Assembly: GCA_035492535.1 (NCBI GenBank)
Contig: DATJJM010000046.1
Span: 1 to 9,076, forward strand
Reading direction: 5' to 3'
DNA: 9,076 bases
Origin: JAMXLO01 sp035492535
GTDB lineage: Bacteria; Pseudomonadota; Alphaproteobacteria; Acetobacterales; Acetobacteraceae
Part shown: positions 1 to 5,280 of the stretch, piece after piece
Numbering within the stretch: position 1 is the stretch's first letter
Layout: the number at the start of each line of letters is the position of its first letter
Program-made: the position numbers and the translations under genes
The notes under the pieces: generated by a model
Database searches by the model: none
Told to the model about the DNA's origin: nothing
The model's input: only the letters and a program-made list of their open reading frames with translations

Positions 1-264
1 GTCGGTCAGGCTGTGCCATTTCACCGTGCCGCCGGCCTTGATGAAATCGCGCAGCATCGCCTCCGCTTTCTTGGCCGGGCGGTTGTTGATGATGTCGTAA
101 TCGCGCGCGGCCTCGACGGCGTGCCGGCCCTCGGCCTGGGCAATGGCCATCAGCACCAGGGCCTGCTCAGGCGTGCGGATACCGAACAGCCCGCTCTTGG
201 CGATGGCGACGGCGAGCGTCTGCATATCCTGCAGCGGCATCGCGGTGGGCACGAGTGCGTTCAT
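1..264 (-). CDS. RecT-like phage recombination protein, N-terminal part (runs off the window)
   Basis: Eighty-eight codons are visible from the ATG at 264; the C-terminus lies beyond the left edge. The protein opens MNALVPTAMPLQDM and then carries a segment built around AKSGLFGIRTPEQALVL, AQAEGRHAVEAARDYDII and RPAKKAEAMLRDF, ending near GGTVKWHSL. From memory, this block (TPEQA, AQAEG, AARDY, RPA-KA-AML, GG-V-W) is typical of the N-terminal region of phage single-strand annealing/RecT-like proteins, which pair complementary single strands during phage recombination. That assignment is family recall and not proven here. The start overlaps the stop of the upstream gene (ATGA), and there is no good Shine-Dalgarno, so translation is probably coupled. 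It is the last visible gene of the minus-strand recombination operon. Real gene: nearly certain; function: moderate. Confidence 0.62.
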   Translation of the reverse strand, partial: MNALVPTAMPLQDMQTLAVAIAKSGLFGIRTPEQALVLMAIAQAEGRHAVEAARDYDIINNRPAKKAEAMLRDFIKAGGTVKWHSLTD

Positions 265-590
265 TGTGAGGCGCTTTCTGTGGCTTTGCGGAACTGCCGC
301 GCTGGCACGACCTCACCGTCCTCGGTGATGCCCGACAGCACGACGCTGGTGATCTCGGTCGGGAAGGTGTACTGCTCGGCGATGTCCGGGTGGTTGGCGC
401 GCAGCTCCTTCCAGTCGGTGCGCTCCTGCTGCACCGTCTTCACCTCGGCGATCCAGGAGGCGCCGGTGCGTGTGTCGGGGTCCGAGAGCAGGATGCCGCG
501 GATCGCCGCCTCGCGTTCCTCCAGCCGTTTGATGTCGGCGCGGATCTGCGCCAACTCATCTGGCAGCGGGAGGTTGGGCCGGTCGCTCAC
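261..590 (-). CDS. Small phage protein with helical N-terminus, unknown function
   Basis: This encodes 109 aa from GTG 590. The start is set by a GGAGG seven bases upstream and by a GTGA overlap with the stop of the preceding gene. The N-terminal 40 residues (DELAQIRADIKRLEEREAAIRGIL) look like a charged amphipathic helix or coiled coil. The rest is a mixed segment with TGASWIAEVKTVQQERTDWK and FPTEITSVVLSG. No catalytic motif or cysteine cluster is visible. Its place between a zinc-ribbon/coiled-coil pair and a RecT-like gene suggests an accessory role in phage recombination or DNA metabolism, by position only. The gene overlaps the next one by 4 nt, so the operon is translationally coupled. 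Good coding evidence; no functional call. Confidence 0.8.
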   Translation of the reverse strand: MSDRPNLPLPDELAQIRADIKRLEEREAAIRGILLSDPDTRTGASWIAEVKTVQQERTDWKELRANHPDIAEQYTFPTEITSVVLSGITEDGEVVPARQFRKATESASQ

Positions 591-826
591 GCCGCGCCCT
601 CCAGCTCGGGCTGTGGCGCCGGCTCAGGCGCCTCTGGGGGCGTCTCCACGAGCCGTGGCGCCCGCTGGCGGCGCACCCGTGGCTTGCCGGTCAGCGCCGC
701 CACAACCTCGCGGGTGGCCTCCAGGCGGGTCTGCAGGATCGTCATCTCGATCTCCAGCGCCCGCTCGTCGGCCCTGGCGCGTTCCAGCAGGGCGGCGGCG
801 TTGGTGAGCAGATCGGCGTTTTCCAT
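587..826 (-). CDS. Small coiled-coil phage protein, unknown function
   Basis: This encodes 79 aa beginning MENADLLTNAAALLERARAD. The reading frame is open further upstream, but ATG 826 is the likely start: it overlaps the stop of the zinc-ribbon gene (ATGA) and has AGGGAGG just upstream. Residues about 5-45 form a strongly predicted-looking helix (LLERARADERALEIEMTILQTRLEATREVV). Residues about 48-79 are basic and then proline-rich (KPRVRRQRAPR, then PPEAPEPAPQPE). A helix plus a basic/proline tail suits a small DNA- or protein-binding accessory, but that is inference. It sits in the same minus-strand operon as the RecT-like gene. Not recognised as a named family. Confidence 0.75.
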   Translation of the reverse strand: MENADLLTNAAALLERARADERALEIEMTILQTRLEATREVVAALTGKPRVRRQRAPRLVETPPEAPEPAPQPELEGAA

Positions 827-1185
827 CACGCGTCCTCCCTCAGATCCACACTGTCGTATGGCTCGGTGGCCTCGTCGCAGCAGGGGCAGAAGCTCGCGCA
901 ATCGAAGGCGCCGTATTCGTCCCACTCCGTCTCGCACGGATCGCAAAAATAGTGGTTGTGCCAGGCGGAATTGGTTGCATCCGCAGCATTATCGGTAACC
1001 AAATGACTATTTGGTGCGGCTGCATTTCCCGCATCGGGAAGCACGCGGCCACTTTCCGCGTAGCACGATTGTGGCAGACGGATTACCGTCGCGGCGGGCG
1101 CGACTATCCCGCCACCTGAGCGTTCCGCTACCGAACGCCCTCGCCGGTCCCGTCGATAATCAGCAAGGGGAACACTATGTCGCAC
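826..1185 (-). CDS. Zinc-ribbon phage protein with atypical N-terminal extension
   Basis: This encodes 119 aa from GTG 1185. An in-frame GTG with GGAGG exactly seven bases upstream supports this start; the ATG at 1190 is in another frame and gives only 17 codons. The C-terminal 45 residues hold the recognisable part: C81-x2-C84, C96, C100 and C102-C103, within HYFCDPCETEWDEY...CPCC...EPYDS. This fits the small zinc ribbons often found among phage early genes, which bind one structural zinc. The first about 70 residues are low in motifs and rich in A/R/S and look poorly conserved, so the functional unit may be only the C-terminal half. It is first in the minus-strand operon, has its own promoter just upstream, and overlaps the next gene by 4 nt. 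Role unknown. Confidence 0.68.
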   Translation of the reverse strand: MRHSVPLADYRRDRRGRSVAERSGGGIVAPAATVIRLPQSCYAESGRVLPDAGNAAAPNSHLVTDNAADATNSAWHNHYFCDPCETEWDEYGAFDCASFCPCCDEATEPYDSVDLREDA

Positions 1186-1192
1186 GTCATGA

Positions 1193-1250
1193 CCTCCAGA
1201 TCCGGAGGCATTATAGCAGCTAATTTGTCATGTGCGACAGAAAAGTTGTC
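1193..1250 (-). promoter_or_regulatory. Promoter and putative operator half-sites of the minus-strand recombination operon
   Basis: On the minus strand a perfect TATAAT lies at 1215-1210, with an expected transcription start near 1203 and a short leader to the GTG at 1185. No good -35 hexamer is seen, which suggests activated or atypical recognition. The -35 zone holds TGTC (1226-1229), GACA (1236-1239) and TGTC (1247-1250), the same half-sites as in the divergent control region at 1707-1783. A near-palindrome CCTCCAGATCCGGAGG (1193-1208) surrounds the Shine-Dalgarno and the start site. Repression by the neighbouring CI-like protein is inferred. Confidence 0.5.
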
Positions 1251-1270
1251 TGATGGGGAATGTTGTTACG

Positions 1271-1648
1271 TCAGGCGGCGCGTGCCTCCGATCTCCGCGC
1301 GCCCTTCGCCTGTGCCTTCTTCCGCTCCGATTCGTCCTCCGGTCCGACCTCCGGCAATTCCAGTTTCTGCCTGAATGCCTCTACAAAAATCGCCAGTTCG
1401 CGGGCTAGCTGCCCCGGCACCAGCCGGTCATTGTTGAAGTACACCCACTCCAGGGTGATGCCGGGTAAAAGCTTCTGGAGTGCGTAGACCGTCTCGTAGC
1501 GGGGCAGCACGTAGCCGTTGACTGAGTTGGACAGGCGCTCGCGTCGCATGCCCAGTTCCGCCGCCGCGTTCTCTACTGACAAGCCTAGCTTTCGCAGGAT
1601 CGCGCGCATGCGCAATCCAACCTCTTTTGGGTTGGGCTTTTCCATCAT
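1271..1648 (-). CDS. CI-like HTH (XRE family) phage repressor, short form
   Basis: This encodes 125 aa from ATG 1648 (a second ATG follows at 1645; GTGs at 1660 and 1657 are alternatives, none with a strong Shine-Dalgarno). Residues about 8-65 form a Cro/C1-type helix-turn-helix: VGLRMRAILRKLGLSVENAAAELG, then MRRERLSNSVNGYVLPRYETVYALQKLLPG. The second half is helical and ends in a basic tail (ERKKAQAKGARRSEARAA). There is no LexA/CI-type autocleavage domain with its Ser-Lys dyad, so if this is the lysogeny repressor its inactivation would not follow the lambda CI route. It is transcribed divergently from the Cro-like gene at 1784, with an operator palindrome between them. That arrangement is the main argument for repressor function. 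A regulator of an unrelated neighbouring gene is less likely. Confidence 0.78.
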   Translation of the reverse strand: MMEKPNPKEVGLRMRAILRKLGLSVENAAAELGMRRERLSNSVNGYVLPRYETVYALQKLLPGITLEWVYFNNDRLVPGQLARELAIFVEAFRQKLELPEVGPEDESERKKAQAKGARRSEARAA

Positions 1649-1706
1649 GTTTGTCACCACCGATTACCAGCACCGCTTCGCCACGCGGCCTCCGAGTATT
1701 GCACGC

Positions 1707-1723
1707 CGACAGATTATCTGTCG
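1707..1723. promoter_or_regulatory. Perfect 17-bp operator palindrome between repressor and Cro-like gene
   Basis: CGACAGAT-T-ATCTGTCG is a perfect inverted repeat with 8-bp arms around one central base. Read on the minus strand it contains GATAAT, one mismatch from a -10 hexamer, about 58 bases upstream of the repressor ATG. Binding here could therefore autoregulate the repressor. Related half-sites occur at 1760-1765/1779-1784 and 1774-1777/1780-1783. Confidence 0.7.
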
Positions 1724-1744
1724 CCGCCCGTCTTGGCCATCATC

Positions 1745-1783
1745 TTGCCGGCAAATCTCTTGTCGGGCTAGTATGTCACGACA
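1745..1783 (+). promoter_or_regulatory. Rightward early promoter, probably giving a leaderless Cro-like mRNA
   Basis: TTGCCG (1745-1750) and TAGTAT (1769-1774) are separated by 18 bases and form a plausible -35/-10 pair. The predicted start falls around 1780-1782, two to four bases before ATG 1784, and there is no Shine-Dalgarno upstream. Overlapping the -10 and start are TGTC-ac-GACA (1774-1783) and the wider inverted pair TTGTCG/CGACAA (1760-1765 and 1779-1784), good positions for repression. Confidence 0.5.
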
Positions 1784-2005
1784 ATGACGACGGCCAAGCT
1801 GTTCCGGCTGTTTGGGGGACGGGAGATCGTGATGGCTGTGACGGGGGCCACCCGGCAGGCAGCGAACCACTGGATGCACAACGGGGTGCCTTACCGGCAC
1901 TGGCCGGCGATCCGCGCTGCGGCGGCTGACGCTGGCATTCCGGGCATTACTGACGCGGTGCTGGCCTCCACGCGGCCGCGGTCACGCCGGAAGGCCCCTG
2001 AATGA
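1784..2005 (+). CDS. Cro-like helix-turn-helix protein
   Basis: This encodes 73 aa. The segment LFRLFGGREIVMAVTGATRQAANHWMHNGVPYRHWPAIRAAAADAGI matches the small Cro-like HTH pattern common in alphaproteobacterial phages: an F-GG opening, a recognition helix around TGATRQAANHW, then GVPYRHWPAI. The C-terminal tail is basic (RPRSRRKAPE). ATG 1784 is preferred although it has no Shine-Dalgarno; ATG 1832 has a GGGAG upstream but would delete the first helix, which carries the conserved LFGG. The gene is divergent from the CI-like repressor and first in the long rightward operon, so it probably lowers repressor expression and tunes early transcription. Its stop overlaps the next start (ATGA). Confidence 0.78.
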   Translation: MTTAKLFRLFGGREIVMAVTGATRQAANHWMHNGVPYRHWPAIRAAAADAGIPGITDAVLASTRPRSRRKAPE

Positions 2006-2490
2006 GCGTCCACAACCCGGGCCGGCAGCCGCATGCGTGGGGCGAGGCCGCCACGGCGCAGTTGCGCCAGCGGTGGTCGGACGGCGCGGTGACCGCGCTG
2101 ATCGGCGCCGAGCTGGGCGTCAGCAAATCGGCGGTGGTCGGCAAGGCGCGCCGGCTGGGCCTGGCGCCGCGGCCCTCGCCGATCCACGCCGCCGGCCAGC
2201 CTCCGGTGGTGCGCCCCCGCAAGCGCCCGACGTTGCCGGCCCTGGCCGCACCCGCGCCAGAACCACCACAAGAGCCGGCGCCGCCGCCTGTGGTGGTTGC
2301 GCCGCCACCGCCGCCCGAGCCTGTGGCGCCACGAGGCTGCCAGTATCCGCGCGGGTCCAAGCCGCACTGGAACTGGTGCAACGCGGCGGTCGTCGGCAGC
2401 GGGCCGTACTGCCGCGAGCATCGGGCGGTCTGTTACCTGCGGCCCGGCACCCGCGCCTGGATGCAGGAACGCGCTGAGGAGGCGGCATGA
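2002..2490 (+). CDS. gcrA-like: GcrA-family transcription regulator, phage copy
   Basis: This encodes 162 aa. The N-terminal domain (about residues 13-55) shows the GcrA pattern: W25-S-D-G, then IGAELGVSKSAVVGKARRLGL. A proline-rich linker (about 58-112) is followed by the family's C-terminal cysteine/histidine block, CQYPRGS...WCNAAV...YCREHRAVCYLRPG. In Caulobacter, GcrA binds sigma70-RNA polymerase and activates promoters carrying GANTC sites methylated by CcrM. A phage copy could steer host polymerase toward phage or cell-cycle promoters; that role is inferred. The protein resembles chromosomal GcrA in length, with a longer proline linker. It overlaps both neighbours by 4 nt in the early operon. 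No CcrM-type methyltransferase gene is visible in the window. Confidence 0.85.
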   Translation: MSVHNPGRQPHAWGEAATAQLRQRWSDGAVTALIGAELGVSKSAVVGKARRLGLAPRPSPIHAAGQPPVVRPRKRPTLPALAAPAPEPPQEPAPPPVVVAPPPPPEPVAPRGCQYPRGSKPHWNWCNAAVVGSGPYCREHRAVCYLRPGTRAWMQERAEEAA

Positions 2491-2753
2491 ACAGCGACCG
2501 GCCCATGCGGGTGAGCGGCAGCATCGGCAACGGCGTGCTGGCGGAATCGCGGACGCTGGACTGTCCGATCTGTGGGCGCGAGATGGGCATTCCGGGCCAT
2601 CGGCCGCAGCAGCCCTGGACGCCGCAGCAGGTGGCGATGATCCGCAAGATGTGGGCTATCGGGCTGCAGCATAAGCAGATTGCGTGGCTGTTCGGCCCGC
2701 GGGTGACGGCGCGGGCGATTGGTTCGCTGCTGCGCTCGGGTGTGGCGTCATGA
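2487..2753 (+). CDS. Small CxxC protein with GcrA-like HTH segment
   Basis: This encodes 88 aa. The start is supported by GAGGAGG (2476-2482) and an ATGA overlap. The N-terminal part has a lone C-P-I-C pair (about residues 26-29, LDCPICGREMG), too few cysteines for a complete zinc site unless shared with a partner or a dimer. The C-terminal half, WTPQQVAMIRKMWAIGLQHKQIAWLFG followed by VTARAIGSLLRSG, has the order of a GcrA/SANT-like trihelical DNA-binding domain: W-T, a first helix, a G-h-x-x-x-Q-I-A turn and a recognition helix. It lies directly after the GcrA-like gene and may be a divergent relative or partner. Function is unknown beyond likely DNA binding. Confidence 0.7.
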   Translation: MNSDRPMRVSGSIGNGVLAESRTLDCPICGREMGIPGHRPQQPWTPQQVAMIRKMWAIGLQHKQIAWLFGPRVTARAIGSLLRSGVAS

Positions 2754-2923
2754 CCGTGATCGACCGCACCGCCATCCTGCGGCGTCAGGCGCGACGTGAG
2801 GCGGCGGTCGTGCTGGCTGCCGCGGGCTGGGATCTGGATCGCATCGCGCTGGCGTTCGGTATCGCGCTGGGCCGTGCGCAGGAGCTGCTGCCGGCAAAGG
2901 ATCAGCCGGAGAAAGCCGCATGA
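2750..2923 (+). CDS. Small HTH-like phage protein, unknown function
   Basis: This encodes 57 aa with ATGA overlaps at both ends. The sequence is one basic helix (AILRRQARREAAVVLAAAG) followed by a short helix-turn-helix-like stretch (WDLDRIALAFGIALGRAQELL), the sort of compact fold used by small phage DNA-binding regulators. There are no cysteines and no export signal. Three consecutive small genes here (GcrA-like, CxxC-HTH and this one) all look like DNA-binding regulators. The conserved operon position is the main support; no named family is recognised. Confidence 0.65.
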   Translation: MTVIDRTAILRRQARREAAVVLAAAGWDLDRIALAFGIALGRAQELLPAKDQPEKAA

Positions 2924-3327
2924 GTTACCGCCTCACCGCGCCGGTTGAGCCTGAGCACGGCATCCAGCGCCGGATCGCCGGCGTGCTGCGCATCGAGATC
3001 GGTGCTGAGGCCAAGATCAGCGAGCACGGCGTGACCTGGTTCTGCATCGACCACGCGAACCACCACGGCGAGGTGCCAGGCATCCGGGTCGGCCGCGGCA
3101 TTCCGCCGGGCATATTCGACATGTTGGTGCTGTATCAAGGTAGGGCGTTCTGGATCGAGCTGAAGAGCCGCAACGGCACGGTGTCCGATCCGCAGCGGTC
3201 GATGGCGGCGACGCTGTTGCTGTCGGGCTGCCGCATCGGCATCGCGCGCGATGAGGACGAGGTGCTGAACTGCCTCGATGAATGGCAGATCCCGCGCAAG
3301 CGCCGGGTCAGGAAGGCTGCGGCATGA
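2920..3327 (+). CDS. VRR-NUC type nuclease (PD-(D/E)XK superfamily)
   Basis: This encodes 135 aa, the usual length of the stand-alone phage VRR-NUC domain. The expected order is present: E12 and Q16 in the first helix (EPEHGIQRRI), then G-I-P-P-G-I-F-D67, then W-I-E80-L-K82 after one beta strand, then S-D-P-Q-R. D67, E80 and K82 form the D...E-x-K metal-binding site. The family is known for structure-specific DNA cleavage (for example in FAN1), and phage members are thought to process replication or recombination intermediates. Here it follows the early regulators and precedes the replication genes. An oddity is F in the motif (GIFD), where GxPD is commoner, but the catalytic residues are intact. 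Confidence 0.86.
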   Translation: MSYRLTAPVEPEHGIQRRIAGVLRIEIGAEAKISEHGVTWFCIDHANHHGEVPGIRVGRGIPPGIFDMLVLYQGRAFWIELKSRNGTVSDPQRSMAATLLLSGCRIGIARDEDEVLNCLDEWQIPRKRRVRKAAA

Positions 3328-3527
3328 GCGACGACGAGCCTGCTTACACCGGCCGTCTGCTGCCGGCCGGCAACGATAAGGTCGAACTGTGGCTCACCGA
3401 CAGGCTCGGCGTGGTGATCCGCGTGGTCGGACACCGGGACCGTGCGGGCGGTGGCTATCTGCTGAAGAGCACAGCGGTCGAGACGCCCGGCTATCTGCGT
3501 CTGCCGCTGGTGGATGAGGAGGCGTGA
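3324..3527 (+). CDS. Small phage protein, unknown function
   Basis: This encodes 67 aa beginning MSDDEPAYTGRLLPAG. The frame is open from an ATG at 3282, but ATG 3324 is chosen because it overlaps the nuclease stop (ATGA) and has AGGAAGG upstream. The sequence looks like a small all-beta fold (VELWLTDRLGVVIRVVGHRD, GGGYLLKSTAVE) without catalytic motifs. It lies between the nuclease and the ParB-like gene and may help one of them, but nothing beyond position supports this. Confidence 0.68.
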   Translation: MSDDEPAYTGRLLPAGNDKVELWLTDRLGVVIRVVGHRDRAGGGYLLKSTAVETPGYLRLPLVDEEA

Positions 3528-4360
3528 TGGATTGGCTCGACCTCAATGCTCTGACCCTCGACGTGGAACTACAGCCGCGTGCGGCAATCGACCGCAGCGT
3601 ATTGGAAAACTATGTGCAGTTGCTGGTTGATGGCGTGCGGTTCCCGCCAGTGGTGGTGTTCCGTGAAGACAACGTGCTGTGGCTGGCTGACGGCTTCCAT
3701 CGCTGGCACGCGCACAAGGTCATCGACGCCGACACCATCAATGCGACGATCCATGACGGGACGCGGCGCGATGCACTGCTGTATTCGTTGTCGGCCAATG
3801 CGAAGCACGGCCTGCAGCGTGGGGCGACTGATTATACGCGGGCGTATGAGATCGCGTGCCGCAATGGGCTGGTAGACCCCGCGGATAGCGAGGCCGTGGC
3901 GGCATTGCTTCAATGCTCCGGCTCGTGGGCGGAGAAACTGACGGCTGAAGTGCGCAGGGCAGCGAAGGTCAAGCGCGACGCTGAGATCATCCAGCTCAAA
4001 AGCGAGGGGAAGAGCAACCGAGAGGTGTCGCGTGAGACTGGATGGTCAGAGGGCACCGTCCGAAACGTCAGTGCGCAAAAAGAGCACAGTGCTGAAATTA
4101 CGCAGAGCACATCTCCCCTCCTGACCGACCGGGCGAAGGACAAGTTGCGGGAGTTGGAAAGCCCCGAGGCGCAAGCGTGGTCATCGGTACTGCGCGCACT
4201 GCGGCACATCAACGAGCAGATGCCGGTGGATGAACTCTACGAACTGCGGTTCGTCGGGTTTGACCATGTGGTCGCGGTTGAGTTGGAGAAGTCCCACCGC
4301 TGGATCAGCGAATTACATGGGAGATTCGTCAATGAGCGGGATCAACGGAGACGTGCGTGA
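3527..4360 (+). CDS. ParB/Spo0J-like DNA-binding protein, phage type
   Basis: This encodes 277 aa from ATG 3527. GTG 3524 is an alternative, but GAGGAGG (3516-3522) is four bases from the ATG and only one from the GTG. The N-terminal ParB-like domain carries the core motif D-G-F-H-R-W-H-A (about residues 55-62) after FPPVVVFRED. A central helix-turn-helix follows (IIQLKSEGKSNREVSRETGW, then SEGTVRNV). A C-terminal helical region ends in basic residues. In plasmid and chromosomal systems this fold binds parS and CTP; many phage members instead act as regulators or nuclease-like DNA-binding proteins. No parA is visible, so a classic partition locus is not shown. The 3' end overlaps the next gene by 29 nt. 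Confidence 0.78.
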   Translation: MDWLDLNALTLDVELQPRAAIDRSVLENYVQLLVDGVRFPPVVVFREDNVLWLADGFHRWHAHKVIDADTINATIHDGTRRDALLYSLSANAKHGLQRGATDYTRAYEIACRNGLVDPADSEAVAALLQCSGSWAEKLTAEVRRAAKVKRDAEIIQLKSEGKSNREVSRETGWSEGTVRNVSAQKEHSAEITQSTSPLLTDRAKDKLRELESPEAQAWSSVLRALRHINEQMPVDELYELRFVGFDHVVAVELEKSHRWISELHGRFVNERDQRRRA

Positions 4361-4859
4361 TATAGTCAACGAACTCGATGCCGACGGATCTGGATATCAG
4401 ACCAGAGAGGCTGCCAATCTGCTGGTGTCCCGTTACGTTGATGCTGGCATCTGCGACGACTGGGGCGATCCCAAGCCAAAGGTGCGTACCCTGATGCGGA
4501 TGGGCGCGAGCGTCGCGTTCAAGAACTACAAATCAGACGGCAAGGCCGAGGAACGCAAGCACGAGCGAGCCTTTTCATTTGCTGGCGGCGAGCAGCGCGA
4601 CTTTGCCGAGGACCATGACGATTTCGGCTTTGAGTGGCTGCGTGTTTATGCGGCCTGGGACGAGGGTGAGACAGCAGAGCGCAAGATGCTGGTGCGAATG
4701 ACGTTGTACGAGGTGCTCGATGTCATTGCACTGAAGCGCAAGAAGGCGGCAGAGGCAACGGCGGTTGCCAATCTGTTGCAAGACATCATCGACGAGCATC
4801 CAGGCTGGTACGACCATCCCGAACTGACGGTTGCCGACATCCTGGACATCCGAGAATGA
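4332..4859 (+). CDS. Phage early protein, unknown function
   Basis: This encodes 175 aa beginning MSGINGDVRDIVNELDADG. The frame is open from 4230, but ATG 4332 has GGGAG (4319-4323) eight bases upstream and fits the ParB-like stop better. The protein is acidic with a basic middle (FKNYKSDGKAEERKHERAF). The C-terminal half is helical (RMTLYEVLDVIALKRKKAAEATAVANLLQDIIDEHP). The early TREAANLLVSRYVDAG could be a short wHTH-like segment. No catalytic motif or metal ligands are apparent. Its position, between the ParB-like gene and the replication module, is the only functional hint. It ends in an ATGA overlap. Confidence 0.75.
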   Translation: MSGINGDVRDIVNELDADGSGYQTREAANLLVSRYVDAGICDDWGDPKPKVRTLMRMGASVAFKNYKSDGKAEERKHERAFSFAGGEQRDFAEDHDDFGFEWLRVYAAWDEGETAERKMLVRMTLYEVLDVIALKRKKAAEATAVANLLQDIIDEHPGWYDHPELTVADILDIRE

Positions 4860-5116
4860 ACCAGAAAGAGGCGCGTGCGAACGGGCTGCCTTTTGGTGCT
4901 GCCAATGCTCAGAAGGTGCTGAAGCGTATTCGGGAGCATGTGCTGTGGGCAAACGTGCCGCTGGACGACTGGCGGCAGTTCAATGAAGCGCTGCTGATTC
5001 TGGAGCCGTTGGCTGAGAAGTACCAAGCGCTGTGGGATGAGCGTTGTGCGGAGGTTGAGGAGCGCAACCGGCGCCGCCGCGAGGAATGGCTGGCGCGGCA
5101 GGAGCGCGCGCCATGA
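4856..5116 (+). CDS. Small helical phage protein, unknown function
   Basis: This encodes 86 aa beginning MNQKEARANGLPFGAANAQK, with an ATGA overlap at the start. It is almost entirely helical and highly charged: a central LDDWRQFNEALLILEPLAEKYQALWDERC and a strongly basic end (EERNRRRREEWLARQERAP), suggesting a coiled coil or nucleic-acid contact. It is the last gene before the only sizeable gap in the rightward operon, the gap that carries two stem-loops. No family recognised. Confidence 0.72.
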   Translation: MNQKEARANGLPFGAANAQKVLKRIREHVLWANVPLDDWRQFNEALLILEPLAEKYQALWDERCAEVEERNRRRREEWLARQERAP

Positions 5117-5145
5117 CCGTTGCACGGACTCGTTTCACGACGCAG

Positions 5146-5188
5146 AATAGAGAACGGCCCGCACGGTCAAGGTGCGAGCCGCTCTATT
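5146..5188 (+). other. Long stem-loop 1 in the only gap of the early operon
   Basis: AATAGAG-aa-CGGC-c-CGCAC (5146-5164) pairs with GTGCG-a-GCCG-CTCTATT (5172-5188) around a 7-base loop, GGTCAAG. That is 16 base pairs, with one C/A mismatch and a 2-base bulge. The fold is not followed by a T-run, so a simple intrinsic terminator is unlikely. Confidence 0.7.
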
Positions 5189-5199
5189 GGTTACACAAT

Positions 5200-5261
5200 C
5201 GGCTCCGAGGTGCAGAACCGCTGGCGCATTCGACAACGCCAGTAAATCGCACCTCAGGCCG
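5200..5261 (+). other. Long stem-loop 2 upstream of the DnaA-like gene
   Basis: Three stacked stems nest in order: CGGC (5200-5203) with GCCG (5258-5261), GAGGTGC (5207-5213) with GCACCTC (5249-5255), and CTGGCG (5221-5226) with CGCCAG (5237-5242). They are separated by internal loops and capped by a 10-base loop, 17 base pairs in all. It lies 11 bases after stem-loop 1 and ends 6 bases before the ribosome binding site AAGAGG (5268-5273) of the DnaA-like gene. That suggests a structured leader, an antitermination RNA or a replication element. Confidence 0.7.
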
Positions 5262-5280
5262 CAACGCAAGAGGTGTGTCT

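Noticed and set aside
13..807. Long plus-strand open frame opposite the recombination operon
   Set aside because: It is arginine/serine-rich antisense translation of three well-supported minus-strand genes with overlapping starts and ribosome sites.
1891..2421. Minus-strand open frame opposite the GcrA-like gene
   Set aside because: It is low-complexity R/A/G-rich sequence with no motif, a typical shadow frame of high-GC coding DNA.
5146..5261. tRNA or other known structured RNA in the operon gap
   Set aside because: There is no T-loop GGTTCGAATC-like block, no anticodon arm geometry and no acceptor pairing; I could not match it to a known RNA family by eye.
5113..5280. N-terminal extension of the DnaA-like protein from ATG 5113
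   Set aside because: The extension has no recognisable domain, and its DNA folds into two strong stems; GTG 5281 has a better ribosome site and matches the family start. It remains possible.
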